Positions 38,221-47,979 are shown, counted from the stretch's first letter. The stretch is 64,000 bases of DNA from Psychrosphaera saromensis (GCF_002954545.1 NZ_MSCH01000003.1:3449991-3513990), one strand, 5' to 3'. Made by a program: numbers and translations. The notes: a model not told the origin generated them from the sequence alone.

Positions 38221-39738
38221 TTAATATTTAGCGGGTTGGTTTTTAGCCGGTAGTGAGTTTAAGATAAATTCACGTACATCTTGGTTAGACTTTTCTAAGT
38301 CTTCATAACGTAAATACATCATGTGACCACTGCGGTAACCTTTAAATGATAAACGGTCTTTCATGATAGAGCTTCTGTCTAACTGCCACATTGTATATTT
38401 TGCATCAAAGTAGTTAGTCGCACCATCATAATAACCAGATTGGATCATGACATTTAAGTATGGATTTTGCGCCATTGCTTGACGTAAATTTTCACCCGTT
38501 TTGTTACGGCTTCTATCCCAAGGATGAACAGGACCAAACATGTTGTATTTCAAATCCGTTTTGTAATTTAACTCTTCTGATAAGTAATGGTTCATCGCTG
38601 GCGTAAAGCTGTGTAACCAAGACGTTAGCTCAGCATTATAATCTGGACGAGAACCTGTGGCTTTTTCATCAATGCCCAAATAACGCGAATCTAAACGACC
38701 AACCGTTTGATTACGGCTTCTTAATAGCTCTTTCCAAAAGTAAGAGGTATCTATATCTAAGTTACTGCGTAGAACTTCATCTACCGATAAACCAGAATAA
38801 TAGGAAACTTTCTCAGCTATTTTTTGTTTCTCGTCAGCATCAATAAATCCACCGCGAGCCAATGCTGGCAGGTATTCATTTAGCGTAAACTGCTCAACTT
38901 CTGGTAATAACTGATCTAAATCTTTGTTCTGTAATTCACTTGTTAATGCTTTGTGATACCAAGCGGTGGCTGCAAAATAAGGTAAGCGGTTTGCTTGCTC
39001 AACAACACCTTCACGCATAATACCTAACTCAGTAGGAGAGACTAAAATAACACCGTTAACATACATCCACTGTTGTTTTTGTAGCTCTAGCGCTAAACCT
39101 GAAACACGAGTAGTCCCATAGCTTTCACCAATTAAAAACTTAGGCGAACGCCAGCGCTCATTTCTACTAACAAAGCTATTTACCCACTCGGCTAAATATT
39201 TAATGTCGGCGTTAACACCAAAAAACATTTTCTTCTGTTTGTCTTTTGAAGGTAACTTGCCGTCTTTATCTTTAAGTACACGTGAATAACCGGTATTTAC
39301 CGGATTTACATAAACAATGTCGGCTACATCTAAGATAGAGAATTCGTTAGTTTTTACTCCGTAAGGTTGTAAAGGATAACCTTCAGAGTCAACGTTCAAT
39401 ACTCTAGGTCCGGTATAAGCAATATGCATCCATACCGATGCAGAACCAGGCCCGCCATTAAACGAGATAACCAATGGACGAGTGCTCTTATCTTTTACAT
39501 CAGAGCGTTGGTAATAAGTATAAAATAAGCTGGCCGTTGCATTACCTTCCTCATCCCATACAGGTTGAGTGCCGGTCGTTGCGGTATACCCCACTTTTTT
39601 GCCGTTGATTTTAATGCTGTGTTTAGTAACAACAGAATCATCCGCTTTGATAACACGTGCATTTTCATCTATTGCTAGCGCGTGTGATAAAGGTGATGTA
39701 AGCAAAAATAAGCTAACAATAACAAGTATCTTTTTCAT
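38221..39738 (-). CDS. S10 family serine carboxypeptidase-like protein
   Basis: A 505-residue secreted protein with signal peptide MKKILVIVSLFLLTSPLSHALA. It has the S10 oxyanion block SFNGGPGSASVWMH and the nucleophile elbow LIGESYGTTR. The late block MIQSGYYDGATNY and the final GYRSGHMMYLR supply the Asp and His of the triad. It should trim C-terminal residues from peptides in the periplasm or medium. It is a single gene with hairpins downstream. Confidence 0.9.
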   Translation of the reverse strand: MKKILVIVSLFLLTSPLSHALAIDENARVIKADDSVVTKHSIKINGKKVGYTATTGTQPVWDEEGNATASLFYTYYQRSDVKDKSTRPLVISFNGGPGSASVWMHIAYTGPRVLNVDSEGYPLQPYGVKTNEFSILDVADIVYVNPVNTGYSRVLKDKDGKLPSKDKQKKMFFGVNADIKYLAEWVNSFVSRNERWRSPKFLIGESYGTTRVSGLALELQKQQWMYVNGVILVSPTELGIMREGVVEQANRLPYFAATAWYHKALTSELQNKDLDQLLPEVEQFTLNEYLPALARGGFIDADEKQKIAEKVSYYSGLSVDEVLRSNLDIDTSYFWKELLRSRNQTVGRLDSRYLGIDEKATGSRPDYNAELTSWLHSFTPAMNHYLSEELNYKTDLKYNMFGPVHPWDRSRNKTGENLRQAMAQNPYLNVMIQSGYYDGATNYFDAKYTMWQLDRSSIMKDRLSFKGYRSGHMMYLRYEDLEKSNQDVREFILNSLPAKNQPAKY

Positions 39739-39893
39739 GTTTTGTCCATAAGTTAATTATTTGAAGCTGTGTATTTACAAAGTCTTTTGCAACGCACATT
39801 TATAACCTGTATTTACAAGCAGAACTTATAACGAATAAGCAATAAATTCGCGTTTATACGTTGATTAGCATTATTCCAACGGTCAATTACATT

Positions 39894-41342
39894 TTAACTT
39901 ATGTATAAGTTTTGAAACTCTTCTAACGCAAACTGATCTGTCATGCCGCTGATATTGTCTTGTATTAACCGACTGCGGTAATAAAACTCATGGACTTTAA
40001 AGTCAGGTTTATTGTGTAAAGGCAACAAGGCTTGTTGATAAGCTTTCAAGTGTTTCTTAGGCAGACGTTTGTATAATCTAGCTTCAATTAAACCGCCCTT
40101 GTCTTCACCGGAAACCATTTTAGTAAAGGCTTCTGTTTGCATTAACAACAAAGGTTCGTACGCATCTAACAATCCAGTGATTATTCGGTAACCTTGTAAC
40201 TCTTTGGTTTCCACTTCATTGGTACTAAAAATATGGGTGATGGCAACTTCTTTAAACGTGCTGATCATATGATGGAATAAACTGCCATCTTCTAACAAGG
40301 CACGGTTTAGTTCGCCGTCGTACACCTGTTGAATATTATCAATAAAACTAGACGCAGCATGTTCAACTAAGGCATGTATTAATTGAACTCGTAACCAAAC
40401 AAAAAACTCATGGGTTTTATTAATCGGTTCTTTATCCGCACGAGATAATGCGTAATCAACCGCTTGTTGAAAGCTTTTACCGCGTAAAAATGCTGTGTCT
40501 GCCTGGTTATCACTTACACGTGTAAAAGTAGTAATTAGGTGTTCAGCTAATTGTTTACAGTTTAATAAGCCTTTTTCTACTCCATCTTCGATATCCGCTA
40601 GACAATAACTAATGTCATCTGCCGCTTCCATTAAATAAGCCAGAGGAAAACGATGCCCTGGTTTTATTTCAAGATGTTCACTCAACAAGGTAATGTCTTC
40701 TAATTCAGAATAATAAAAGCCTACTTTTTTCTTTAAATACGACAGCGGCTTTTCTTTGTCTGGACGCATATCCAAACCACAACGTGTGTATTTTAAAATA
40801 CTGGCAGCTTGAGAGTATGTAAGGTTTAGTTTTAGTAAACTGAAGATGATGCGAAAAGCTTGAGCGTTACCCTCAAAGCTTTTTAATTCTTGTTTTATTT
40901 GCAGCGACAACATTTTATTGTCCGCTTGGCTGAACAACACATGTTTATCTAAATGTTTAGTGAACCAATGATTAATTGCAGCTTCGCCAAAATGGCCAAA
41001 AGGCGGATTGCCAATATCATGCATCAAACAAGACATTTCCACTAAGCTTTCAATTTCTCTTTCTAGCTCAGACAAACCATATTTTTTGGCGTCATCACCT
41101 AGCTTTTTAAATATAGTTCTGACGATATGGCGACCCGTTTGTTGTACTTCCAACGAATGCGTTAAACGGCTGCGTACCGCTGAGTTACGCTCTAGGGGAA
41201 ATACTTGAGTCTTTTGCTGCAAACGTCTAATAGCAGCAGATTGAATAATGCGACCGCGATCACTTTCAAATTGATCAGATACATTCGCATTCGAATTGTT
41301 GTTGTATCGGCGTGTTGCGTTTATTTTCTTAGAAAAATCCAT
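39894..41342 (-). CDS. dgt: deoxyguanosinetriphosphate triphosphohydrolase
   Basis: A 482-residue HD-domain dNTPase that releases tripolyphosphate from dGTP. The HD residues are seen in RSRLTHSLEVQQ and MSCLMHDIGNPPFGHFGE. The later YLMEAADDISYCLADIEDGV block is also typical. Length is near E. coli Dgt (505). Confidence 0.92.
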   Translation of the reverse strand: MDFSKKINATRRYNNNSNANVSDQFESDRGRIIQSAAIRRLQQKTQVFPLERNSAVRSRLTHSLEVQQTGRHIVRTIFKKLGDDAKKYGLSELEREIESLVEMSCLMHDIGNPPFGHFGEAAINHWFTKHLDKHVLFSQADNKMLSLQIKQELKSFEGNAQAFRIIFSLLKLNLTYSQAASILKYTRCGLDMRPDKEKPLSYLKKKVGFYYSELEDITLLSEHLEIKPGHRFPLAYLMEAADDISYCLADIEDGVEKGLLNCKQLAEHLITTFTRVSDNQADTAFLRGKSFQQAVDYALSRADKEPINKTHEFFVWLRVQLIHALVEHAASSFIDNIQQVYDGELNRALLEDGSLFHHMISTFKEVAITHIFSTNEVETKELQGYRIITGLLDAYEPLLLMQTEAFTKMVSGEDKGGLIEARLYKRLPKKHLKAYQQALLPLHNKPDFKVHEFYYRSRLIQDNISGMTDQFALEEFQNLYIS

Positions 41343-41501
41343 AGTTCAAACTGCTGTTATTTTGTAATAAAGGCAGTCTACCCGCAAACCATGTGATTGA
41401 ATAGTGGTTAAAAATCCGAGTTCAAATCTAACCGCAAAACATGCGATACTAGCCTCACTTGTCATAAATGAATTTCATTTCAATTTTAAATAGAGCTTTA
41501 T

Positions 41502-42116
41502 ATGACCCGCTTCACTTTAGATAAGGTATGTAAAAACACCTTAGAGATCAAAAAGAGTCAGTTTATTACCTGGTTAATTCCTATCAATGATCAACAAAGT
41601 AATAAACAAGAAGTGAAGGATTATATTCAACAAGCAAAAAATGAATATCCAGATGCTCGCCACCATTGCTGGGCTTATATTATGGGCGCGAATCCAAACT
41701 CAATGACCGCAGCCATGTCTGACGACGGAGAGCCTTCCGGCACCGCTGGCAAACCTATGTTAAATGTTCTGCAACATAAGCCGGTGGATAATATCCTAGC
41801 CATTGTCATTCGTTATTTTGGCGGTATAAAATTGGGCGCAGGCGGATTAGTCAGAGCGTATTCGCAAGCGGTAGAGCAATGTTTCTCTATTGCCGATTTA
41901 GTGCCTGTCATTGAAAAACACACATTAACTGTTCAGGTGCCATTTTCTGATGAACAGTGGCTCAGACATCATGTAGAAAAAAATGAGGGTGACATAATAA
42001 ACACTCAATATTCAGATTTAGTGACCATAGAAATAAGCCTACCGAAAAGTAATTTTAATGTCATAAAAGAGTCATTGAACAGTCGCAGTTATGTATATAA
42101 ACTCGCGGACGATTAG
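41502..42116 (+). CDS. yigZ: YigZ / IMPACT family protein
   Basis: A 204-residue UPF0029/IMPACT protein. It has the N-terminal block KKSQFITWLIPI, the signature DARHHCWAYI and SDDGEPSGTAGKPML, then VIRYFGGIKLGAGGLVRAYSQAV. The family is tied to translation control, but its biochemical role in bacteria is not settled. It is divergent from dgt. Confidence 0.92.
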   Translation: MTRFTLDKVCKNTLEIKKSQFITWLIPINDQQSNKQEVKDYIQQAKNEYPDARHHCWAYIMGANPNSMTAAMSDDGEPSGTAGKPMLNVLQHKPVDNILAIVIRYFGGIKLGAGGLVRAYSQAVEQCFSIADLVPVIEKHTLTVQVPFSDEQWLRHHVEKNEGDIINTQYSDLVTIEISLPKSNFNVIKESLNSRSYVYKLADD

Positions 42117-42250
42117 CCTGTTCAATTAGTATTTTGGCTTAATATTAAGAGCAGTTAGTTATATTAATTAAAAATTAAATAAAAAATTTGAAAAGTGATC
42201 TAAGATCATCCGGTCTCGTATAATTAGTATTAAAATTAAATGGTTTGTTT

Positions 42251-43270
42251 ATGAAGTATCTTAATTTATTGCCAGGTGAGGTTGCATTGCAAAATGCTCC
42301 GTATTACCAAATGAAAAACAATCAGCAGTGTATTCCTCAACACTACTTAAAATACGATCATAATCTTGCCAGTGTAGAAAACCTGATAATAGATATAGAG
42401 TACAGTGATCTGTACCCTATTTTTGTATCTGAAGATGTGGGCGGTATTTACCTGCAAGTGGGCATTATTGGCTATGACAATTACCGAGTGCAAACCGGCC
42501 AACCAAAATCTAAAATTGTATACGGTAGAAAATGGCGTGTTGAGCCTCAGCTACCAACCTCTGAAATTATTCAAACTGCGTTATTGGCAATAAAAGTAGC
42601 AAGAGAGCATGAGATAAGAGAATTGTTTAGAATGTCAGTGGAAGATAAGTCGACCACGCCATTTAACAATCATCATGACTTGCCTTTATTAAGTCAAAAC
42701 CAAGCCTATTTGACCGAGCCAAAGCAAACTCACTCATGGGGTGAGCTACAACAATGCCTTGACGGTATCACTTATGACAGAGCCAGCTTTTTTATTAATA
42801 ATATACAGCCTCTGTCGTCAGAAAATTACTTAATAGAGCTTGAAGTACTGTCGTCAGAAAAAACCAAATTACCTGAATTGTTAACGCAAAAGTACATCAG
42901 CTTAATCATCAAAGAAAACAATAAAAACGAATTACTGTTTGAATTAATGACACAGCTTATTCAGTTAAGTAATAGACATGTTGAAGAAAACTTTTCTTAT
43001 GCTGGCGTTGCTCGCTTTAGCCGTAACATTCAGGTTGAACGTATTGCAGAGTTGTCGGTAAACACTCGTCAACTGCATAAAAACAATGCCTTGAAAAAAA
43101 ACAATGAACTTGATGAATTTACCCAACAATGGCAAAACGCCAATTACGAAACCGACTTAACCCGTGTACCAGAAGTAAAGTCACAGGCTTTGGCTAATAA
43201 AATCAAAGCCCGTTTAGCGCACTTCCACCCACTTGATGGTGTGCTACCTAAATTCAACGTTTCAAGTTAA
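42251..43270 (+). CDS. unknown conserved-looking protein, 339 residues
   Basis: I do not recognise this protein. It is soluble, with no signal peptide or membrane helix. It begins MKYLNLLPGEVALQNAPYYQ and has a beta-rich N-terminal half (IIDIEYSDLYPIFVSEDVGG, YGRKWRVEP) and a helical C-terminal half. I start at the ATG at 42251; an in-frame TTG two codons earlier is possible, and neither has a strong ribosome site. It stands between yigZ and the ion channel as a separate unit. Confidence 0.6.
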   Translation: MKYLNLLPGEVALQNAPYYQMKNNQQCIPQHYLKYDHNLASVENLIIDIEYSDLYPIFVSEDVGGIYLQVGIIGYDNYRVQTGQPKSKIVYGRKWRVEPQLPTSEIIQTALLAIKVAREHEIRELFRMSVEDKSTTPFNNHHDLPLLSQNQAYLTEPKQTHSWGELQQCLDGITYDRASFFINNIQPLSSENYLIELEVLSSEKTKLPELLTQKYISLIIKENNKNELLFELMTQLIQLSNRHVEENFSYAGVARFSRNIQVERIAELSVNTRQLHKNNALKKNNELDEFTQQWQNANYETDLTRVPEVKSQALANKIKARLAHFHPLDGVLPKFNVSS

Positions 43271-43353
43271 TTAAGAACATATTCAACTCTTTGTTTGTAC
43301 AGAATTTAATGTAAACTAGGCCTTTATTAAATTCTGTTTCAAAATAACGACCT

Positions 43354-44184
43354 ATGAAATTATCTAGCGCTACAAACCTCTTTGTTAAAATCCGTAGTAA
43401 CAAATTATTCGAACTGTTTGTTATCTCAGTCATTATTGCCTCTGCATTATTAGTCGGTGTTAAAACCTACGACGTTTCATCCACAATGCACATGGTCACT
43501 AATTACCTAGACATTTTTATCACTGTATTTTTTATCTGTGAAATCTCTATTAGATGGTTATCAGAAACTAAAAAGCTCAATTTCTTTAAAGACTTCTGGA
43601 ATGTGTTCGACACCATTATCGTCATTGTCAGTATTATTCCAATTGAAAATAGTGACATGGCCCTTATTGCACGTCTGGTTCGTGTATTTAGAGTGTTAAG
43701 GATGATCTCCTTTATTCCAGAGTTGCGTATTTTATTAACCTCATTAATTAAAGCCATGCCGCAACTTGGTTATGTCATGTTGTTAATGTTTATTATCTTT
43801 TATATGTATGCCGCCGTTGGTAGCACCTTATTTGAAGACATTAATCCGGATTTATGGGGCGATATCACAATCTCCTTATTAACACTTTTCAGAGTCATGA
43901 CCTTTGAAGATTGGACCGACGTAATGTATGAAACTATGGTCGTGTATCCAATGAGTTGGATATTCTACTTAACCTTTATTTTCTTCACAGCCTTCGCCTT
44001 TTTAAATATGGTTATTGGTATTGTGGTTAATGTAATGGAAGAAGAACACGCAAAAGCCCGTGAAGAACAACAAAAAGAAATACAAGATGAAGTGGTTGCC
44101 GAGCAAGACGAAAAGCTCAACAACATACTCAACGAGATCAAAAAGCTACAGCAGCAAATAACGCAAAGTACTAAGCAGCTCTAA
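43354..44184 (+). CDS. voltage-gated cation channel, NaChBac/BacNav type
   Basis: A 276-residue six-helix ion transporter. The S4 sensor reads RLVRVFRVLR, with four Arg at three-residue spacing. S5 is QLGYVMLLMFIIFYMYAAVGSTLF. The pore loop has TLFRVMTFEDWTDVMYE, with filter TFEDWTD in place of the TLESW of NaChBac. S6 follows (TAFAFLNMVIGIVVNVMEEEH), then a C-terminal coiled coil (about 235-276), as in tetrameric BacNav channels. The extra acidic residue in the filter could change Na/Ca selectivity. Short tandem repeats follow the stop codon. Confidence 0.88.
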   Translation: MKLSSATNLFVKIRSNKLFELFVISVIIASALLVGVKTYDVSSTMHMVTNYLDIFITVFFICEISIRWLSETKKLNFFKDFWNVFDTIIVIVSIIPIENSDMALIARLVRVFRVLRMISFIPELRILLTSLIKAMPQLGYVMLLMFIIFYMYAAVGSTLFEDINPDLWGDITISLLTLFRVMTFEDWTDVMYETMVVYPMSWIFYLTFIFFTAFAFLNMVIGIVVNVMEEEHAKAREEQQKEIQDEVVAEQDEKLNNILNEIKKLQQQITQSTKQL

Positions 44185-44245
44185 GTAATAAGCAGATCCA
44201 AGTAATAAGCAGCTCAAAAGAATAAATAGATCCTAAAAATAAATA

Positions 44246-44265
44246 GTGCCTGTTAATACAGGCAC
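44246..44265. repeat. hairpin downstream of the ion channel gene
   Basis: GTGCCTGT-TAAT-ACAGGCAC, a perfect 8-bp stem without a T-tract. It follows decaying copies of AAGTAATAAGCAG (44180-44215). Confidence 0.6.
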
Positions 44266-44273
44266 ATAAAATT

Positions 44274-44301
44274 ACCAAGCACCAAGCACCAAGCACCAAG
44301 C
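44274..44301. repeat. 7-bp microsatellite (ACCAAGC)x4
   Basis: Four exact tandem copies of ACCAAGC plus a partial one. It lies between the channel gene and the ars operon. Confidence 0.9.
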
Positions 44302-44331
44302 ACCTAGTATAAATCAAATCAAATCCCCCAC

Positions 44332-44376
44332 TGTTTAAAACAGGCGTTAACTTTTAATTAACACCTGTTTTAAACA
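44332..44376. repeat. long hairpin upstream of the ars operon
   Basis: TGTTTAAAACAGG (44332-44344) pairs with CCTGTTTTAAACA (44364-44376). After one mismatch, GTTAA pairs with TTAAC, leaving a 7-base loop: 18 of 19 positions paired. It is probably a factor-independent 3' end or an insulating element; there is no clear U-tract. Confidence 0.7.
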
Positions 44377-44460
44377 AATAAAATCTTTACATACTATTTT
44401 TCATATATACAATAATTCACATATTCAATTAACGGTTTTTCATAAAAGTTTATATAACCA

Positions 44461-45315
44461 ATGGCAAATTTGAATCATAAACAAAGTGTGCTTTTTCTAT
44501 GTACCGGCAACTCAGCCCGCTCACAAATGGCAGAAGCCTTATTGAGACATAAAGCAGGTGAACAGTTTGATGTGTATAGTGCTGGCACTCAGCCTGAACA
44601 GATTGACTCTAGAACGCTTTCAGCCCTTAAAAAGTTTGGCTTAGATACAGCTTCATTAATATCAAATCATGTTGATGACTTTACCAATCGCACTTTTGAT
44701 TATGTGATCACCCTTTGTGACAAGGCCAATAAAGAATGCAGAAGTTATAAAGGCGCGCAAAAGCAATTAGCCTGGGACTTTCCAGATCCAAAAAACCGAG
44801 ATGGCCTCGACCCTTTTGCCTCAACACTTAACGAAATAAACAATCGTTTGTCTATGTTTCTGCTAGTAGAGAGTAAATTCTTGGCTGTAGAAGAAAACAA
44901 GACAGCCAACCACACACAGTCAAATCCGTTACAAAACTCAAATTCTCAAATACAACAAACACTAAACATTGACCCTATTTCGTTTTTCAAATGTTTAACT
45001 GACGACATTCGCTTAAAAGTATTACTACTCACCAACTACTACGGCGAATTGTGTGTATGTGAGTTAATGGAAGGATTAACACAAGACAGCCAGCCTAAAG
45101 TATCGCGTAATTTAGCGGTATTAAAAAAGGCCAACATATTGTTAGACCGCAAACACAGCCAATGGGTGTTTTATCAAATTAACCCAGCCTTACCTTTGTG
45201 GGTAAAAAATACAATTTCACAAACATCTGAAAGTAATATCGAGCTAGTTACGGATGCAATTGACCGAATATCAAACATGAAAAACCGTCCAAACAAAGAC
45301 AGTTTTTGTAAATAA
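44461..45315 (+). CDS. ArsC (thioredoxin-type arsenate reductase)-ArsR fusion protein
   Basis: A 284-residue fusion. Residues 7-140 form a low-molecular-weight phosphatase fold with the P-loop C14-TGNSA-R20 and a Cys pair C86/C93 (LCDKANKEC). These match the nucleophile and the Cys82/Cys89 pair of thioredoxin-coupled ArsC. After a Gln/Asn-rich linker (about 145-170), the C-terminal part is an ArsR/SmtB winged helix with the arsenite-sensing motif ELCVCEL and 'TQDSQPKVSRNLAVLKKANIL'. It probably represses this operon and reduces arsenate. The third Cys of E. coli ArsR is Met here. First gene of the arsR-gapdh-arsJ unit. Confidence 0.87.
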   Translation: MANLNHKQSVLFLCTGNSARSQMAEALLRHKAGEQFDVYSAGTQPEQIDSRTLSALKKFGLDTASLISNHVDDFTNRTFDYVITLCDKANKECRSYKGAQKQLAWDFPDPKNRDGLDPFASTLNEINNRLSMFLLVESKFLAVEENKTANHTQSNPLQNSNSQIQQTLNIDPISFFKCLTDDIRLKVLLLTNYYGELCVCELMEGLTQDSQPKVSRNLAVLKKANILLDRKHSQWVFYQINPALPLWVKNTISQTSESNIELVTDAIDRISNMKNRPNKDSFCK

Positions 45316-45356
45316 ACGCTTTATATCCGAACATAAAAATTTATTGAGGGAATATT

Positions 45357-46397
45357 ATGACAATCAAAATAGGTATTAACGGTTTTGGCCGTATGGGTCG
45401 TTTATCAATGCGCGCGGCGTATGACTGGGACGACATAGAAATAGTACAAATTAACGATCCCGCAGGCGATGCAGCCACTTTAGCGCACTTAATGATGTTT
45501 GATTCTGTACACGGTAAATGGCATCACGAAGTTAATGCAGAAAACGCTGAAGGCTCCGGCAGAAACAACAATATTATTATTAATGGTCATTCTATTCCTT
45601 GTACTCAAAATAAAACTATCGCTGAGACTGACTGGTCACAATGCGACGTTGTCATTGAAGCCTCTGGCAAAATGAAAACCAAAGCTTTACTACAAGGCTA
45701 TTTAGATCAAGGCGTTAAACGTGTTGTGGTTACCGCTCCAGTAAAAGAAGATGGCGTGTTAAACATAGTAATGGGTGTTAACCATGACCTGTACAATAAA
45801 GACCAACATCCAATTGTCACCGCCGCATCTTGTACCACTAATTGCTTGGCACCTGTGGTTAAAGTTATCCATGAAAACTTGGGCATTAAACACGGTTCAA
45901 TGACAACCATTCATGACATTACTAATACACAAACTATTATTGATGCACCGCACAAAGACTTACGCCGCGCGCGTTCTTGTGGCACGAGTTTAATTCCAAC
46001 AACAACAGGCTCTGCAACTGCCATTACACATATATTTCCAGAACTTGCTGGCAAATTAAACGGCCATGCTATTCGTGTTCCGTTAACCAATGCGTCAATC
46101 ACTGACTGCGTATTTGAGCTAGAGAAAAAGACCACAGTTGAAGAAGTGAATGCCCTGTTACAAAAAGCCGCACAAGGTGAGCTAAAAGACATATTAGGAT
46201 ATGAAGAACGTCCGCTGGTATCTGTTGATTATAAAACCGATCCACGCTCAGGCATTATCGACGCATTATCCACTATGGTGATCAATGACACTCAGTTAAA
46301 ACTATATGTTTGGTATGACAATGAATGGGGTTACGCAAACCGCACTGCAGAGCTTGCTCGTATGGTTGGGCTCTCTGACATGGCTGATAAAAGCTAA
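45357..46397 (+). CDS. ArsJ-associated glyceraldehyde-3-phosphate dehydrogenase
   Basis: A 346-residue GAPDH. It has an NAD-binding start [20 protein letters not shown] and the catalytic Cys in [11 protein letters not shown]. The sugar-phosphate and C-terminal blocks are [21 protein letters not shown] and [15 protein letters not shown]. It sits between the ArsC-ArsR fusion and arsJ. In characterised systems this GAPDH uses arsenate in place of phosphate to form 1-arseno-3-phosphoglycerate, which ArsJ exports. There is a good ribosome site GAGGGA. It is dedicated to arsenic by context, not by a unique residue. Confidence 0.9.
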   Translation: MTIKIGINGFGRMGRLSMRAAYDWDDIEIVQINDPAGDAATLAHLMMFDSVHGKWHHEVNAENAEGSGRNNNIIINGHSIPCTQNKTIAETDWSQCDVVIEASGKMKTKALLQGYLDQGVKRVVVTAPVKEDGVLNIVMGVNHDLYNKDQHPIVTAASCTTNCLAPVVKVIHENLGIKHGSMTTIHDITNTQTIIDAPHKDLRRARSCGTSLIPTTTGSATAITHIFPELAGKLNGHAIRVPLTNASITDCVFELEKKTTVEEVNALLQKAAQGELKDILGYEERPLVSVDYKTDPRSGIIDALSTMVINDTQLKLYVWYDNEWGYANRTAELARMVGLSDMADKS

Positions 46398-46444
46398 TTA
46401 GAAGCAGATAACTCTTAATAAGAATCGCTAATAGAAAGAATGGA

Positions 46445-47725
46445 ATGATGCTGGGATTAAACTTTTTAACCTCTTTGCCTACGCAGATTAAACAATACTT
46501 GATCATCACAGGTAATTACTGGGCGTTTACCTTAACCGACGGTGCACTGCGCATGTTGGTGGTATTGTACTTTCATGACTTAGGTTACGATCCACTTAGC
46601 ATTGCCATGCTGTTTGTGTTTTACGAGATATTTGGCGTAATAACAAATTTAGTCGGTGGTTGGTTGGGCGCTAAGTTAGGTTTAAACAAAACCATGAACA
46701 TAGGGCTGGGATTGCAAATTATTGCGCTCGCCATGTTAACGCTTGATGCCACTTGGCTCACGGTTATTTATGTTATGGCGGCACAGGCATTGTCTGGTAT
46801 TGCCAAAGACTTAAATAAAATGAGCGCAAAAAGTGCGATTAAGTTGTTAGTACCAGAAGACGCTCAAGGCAAGCTATATAAGTGGGTGGCTATTTTAACG
46901 GGCTCTAAAAATGCCCTTAAAGGTGTCGGTTTTTTCCTAGGCGGTTTGTTATTAACCTTGTTTGAATTCCGTGGTGCTGTGCTGATTTTAATGAGCTTAC
47001 TGGTTGTGGTGTGGTTATTCAGTTTAGTAACACTTAAACAAGACTTGGGCAAAGCCAAATACAAACCGAAATTCAAAGACATCTTGTCAAAAAGCAAAGC
47101 GATAAATGTGTTATCCGCGGCTCGTTTGTTTTTATTTGGCGCACGCGATGTCTGGTTTGTGGTCGCCCTTCCAGTTTATTTAGCGGTGACTTTTAATTGG
47201 GATCATTGGTGGGTTGGCGGATTTATGGCGTGCTGGGTAATTGGTTACGGCATAGTGCAGTCTATTGCACCTTCTATTACTAGCAGAGTTGCTATTACTA
47301 ATAGAGGTGCTGATACTAATAGAGGTGCTACTAGATCTGAAGATAGGAAAGCAAATACACCTGCAAAATTAGCATTCTTTTGGGCAAGTTTATTAGCCAT
47401 ATTGCCAGCGTTTATAGCATTGGCACTTCACTTTGATTTTTACATTCAAACATCGCTTATTGTTGGCTTGTTAATATTTGGCGCAGTGTTTGCGATTAAC
47501 TCGTCATTGCACAGTTATCTAATTGTCAGCTTTGCCAACAAAGATGCCGTATCGTTAGATGTTGGTTTTTATTATATGGCCAATGCCATGGGCAGATTAA
47601 TTGGCACGGTATTATCTGGCTGGGTTTATCAAAATTACGGCTTGGAAGCGTGTTTATGGATATCTTGTGGGTTTGTAATATTAGCAGCTTTATTGTCGCG
47701 GGGGTTGGAGGAAAAGCAGTTTTAA
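46445..47725 (+). CDS. arsJ: organoarsenical effux MFS transporter ArsJ
   Basis: A 426-residue major facilitator with about eleven or twelve helices. The N-terminal region NYWAFTLTDGALRMLVVLYF is characteristic of ArsJ, as is 'LSGIAKDLNKMSAKSAIK'. ArsJ exports 1-arseno-3-phosphoglycerate made by the GAPDH of the same operon. The central cytoplasmic loop (about residues 280-305) carries a small repeat-made insert, TNRGA twice, encoded by the 15-mer ACTAATAGAGGTGCT. No ArsB or Acr3 arsenite pump is in the operon. Confidence 0.9.
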   Translation: MMLGLNFLTSLPTQIKQYLIITGNYWAFTLTDGALRMLVVLYFHDLGYDPLSIAMLFVFYEIFGVITNLVGGWLGAKLGLNKTMNIGLGLQIIALAMLTLDATWLTVIYVMAAQALSGIAKDLNKMSAKSAIKLLVPEDAQGKLYKWVAILTGSKNALKGVGFFLGGLLLTLFEFRGAVLILMSLLVVVWLFSLVTLKQDLGKAKYKPKFKDILSKSKAINVLSAARLFLFGARDVWFVVALPVYLAVTFNWDHWWVGGFMACWVIGYGIVQSIAPSITSRVAITNRGADTNRGATRSEDRKANTPAKLAFFWASLLAILPAFIALALHFDFYIQTSLIVGLLIFGAVFAINSSLHSYLIVSFANKDAVSLDVGFYYMANAMGRLIGTVLSGWVYQNYGLEACLWISCGFVILAALLSRGLEEKQF

Positions 47726-47730
47726 GTTGC

Positions 47731-47754
47731 GAGTTAGCGAGTTAGCGAGTTAGC
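47731..47754. repeat. 8-bp microsatellite (GAGTTAGC)x3
   Basis: Three exact copies of GAGTTAGC begin 6 bases after the arsJ stop. Confidence 0.9.
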
Positions 47755-47843
47755 AATTCACATCATTTAGCAGGAAATACAAGCTTTTGCTCTGCTTTTA
47801 CTTCCGCTTCAAAGCATCTGTAGTAAATATAACTTTTCTCAAA

Positions 47844-47869
47844 TCAAGCGGGCATGGATGCCCGATTGA
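47844..47869. repeat. palindromic element
   Basis: TCAAgCGGGCATggATGCCCGaTTGA, 11 paired positions per arm with one mismatch. No T-tract. Confidence 0.75.
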
Positions 47870-47979
47870 GGAAAATGTTCAGGGACGAATGTTTTTCCGT
47901 ATTTGACGAGTAAAGTTATTATTTAATGCAAATAGATGTTTTGGTACGGACGGCGCACTGTTTCATTATAAAGAACGCC

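Noticed and set aside
44332-44376. Possible LexA box in the long hairpin (CTGTTTAAAACAG)
   Set aside because: Spacing between CTG and CAG is 7, not the 10 of the SOS box; it is explained by the hairpin.
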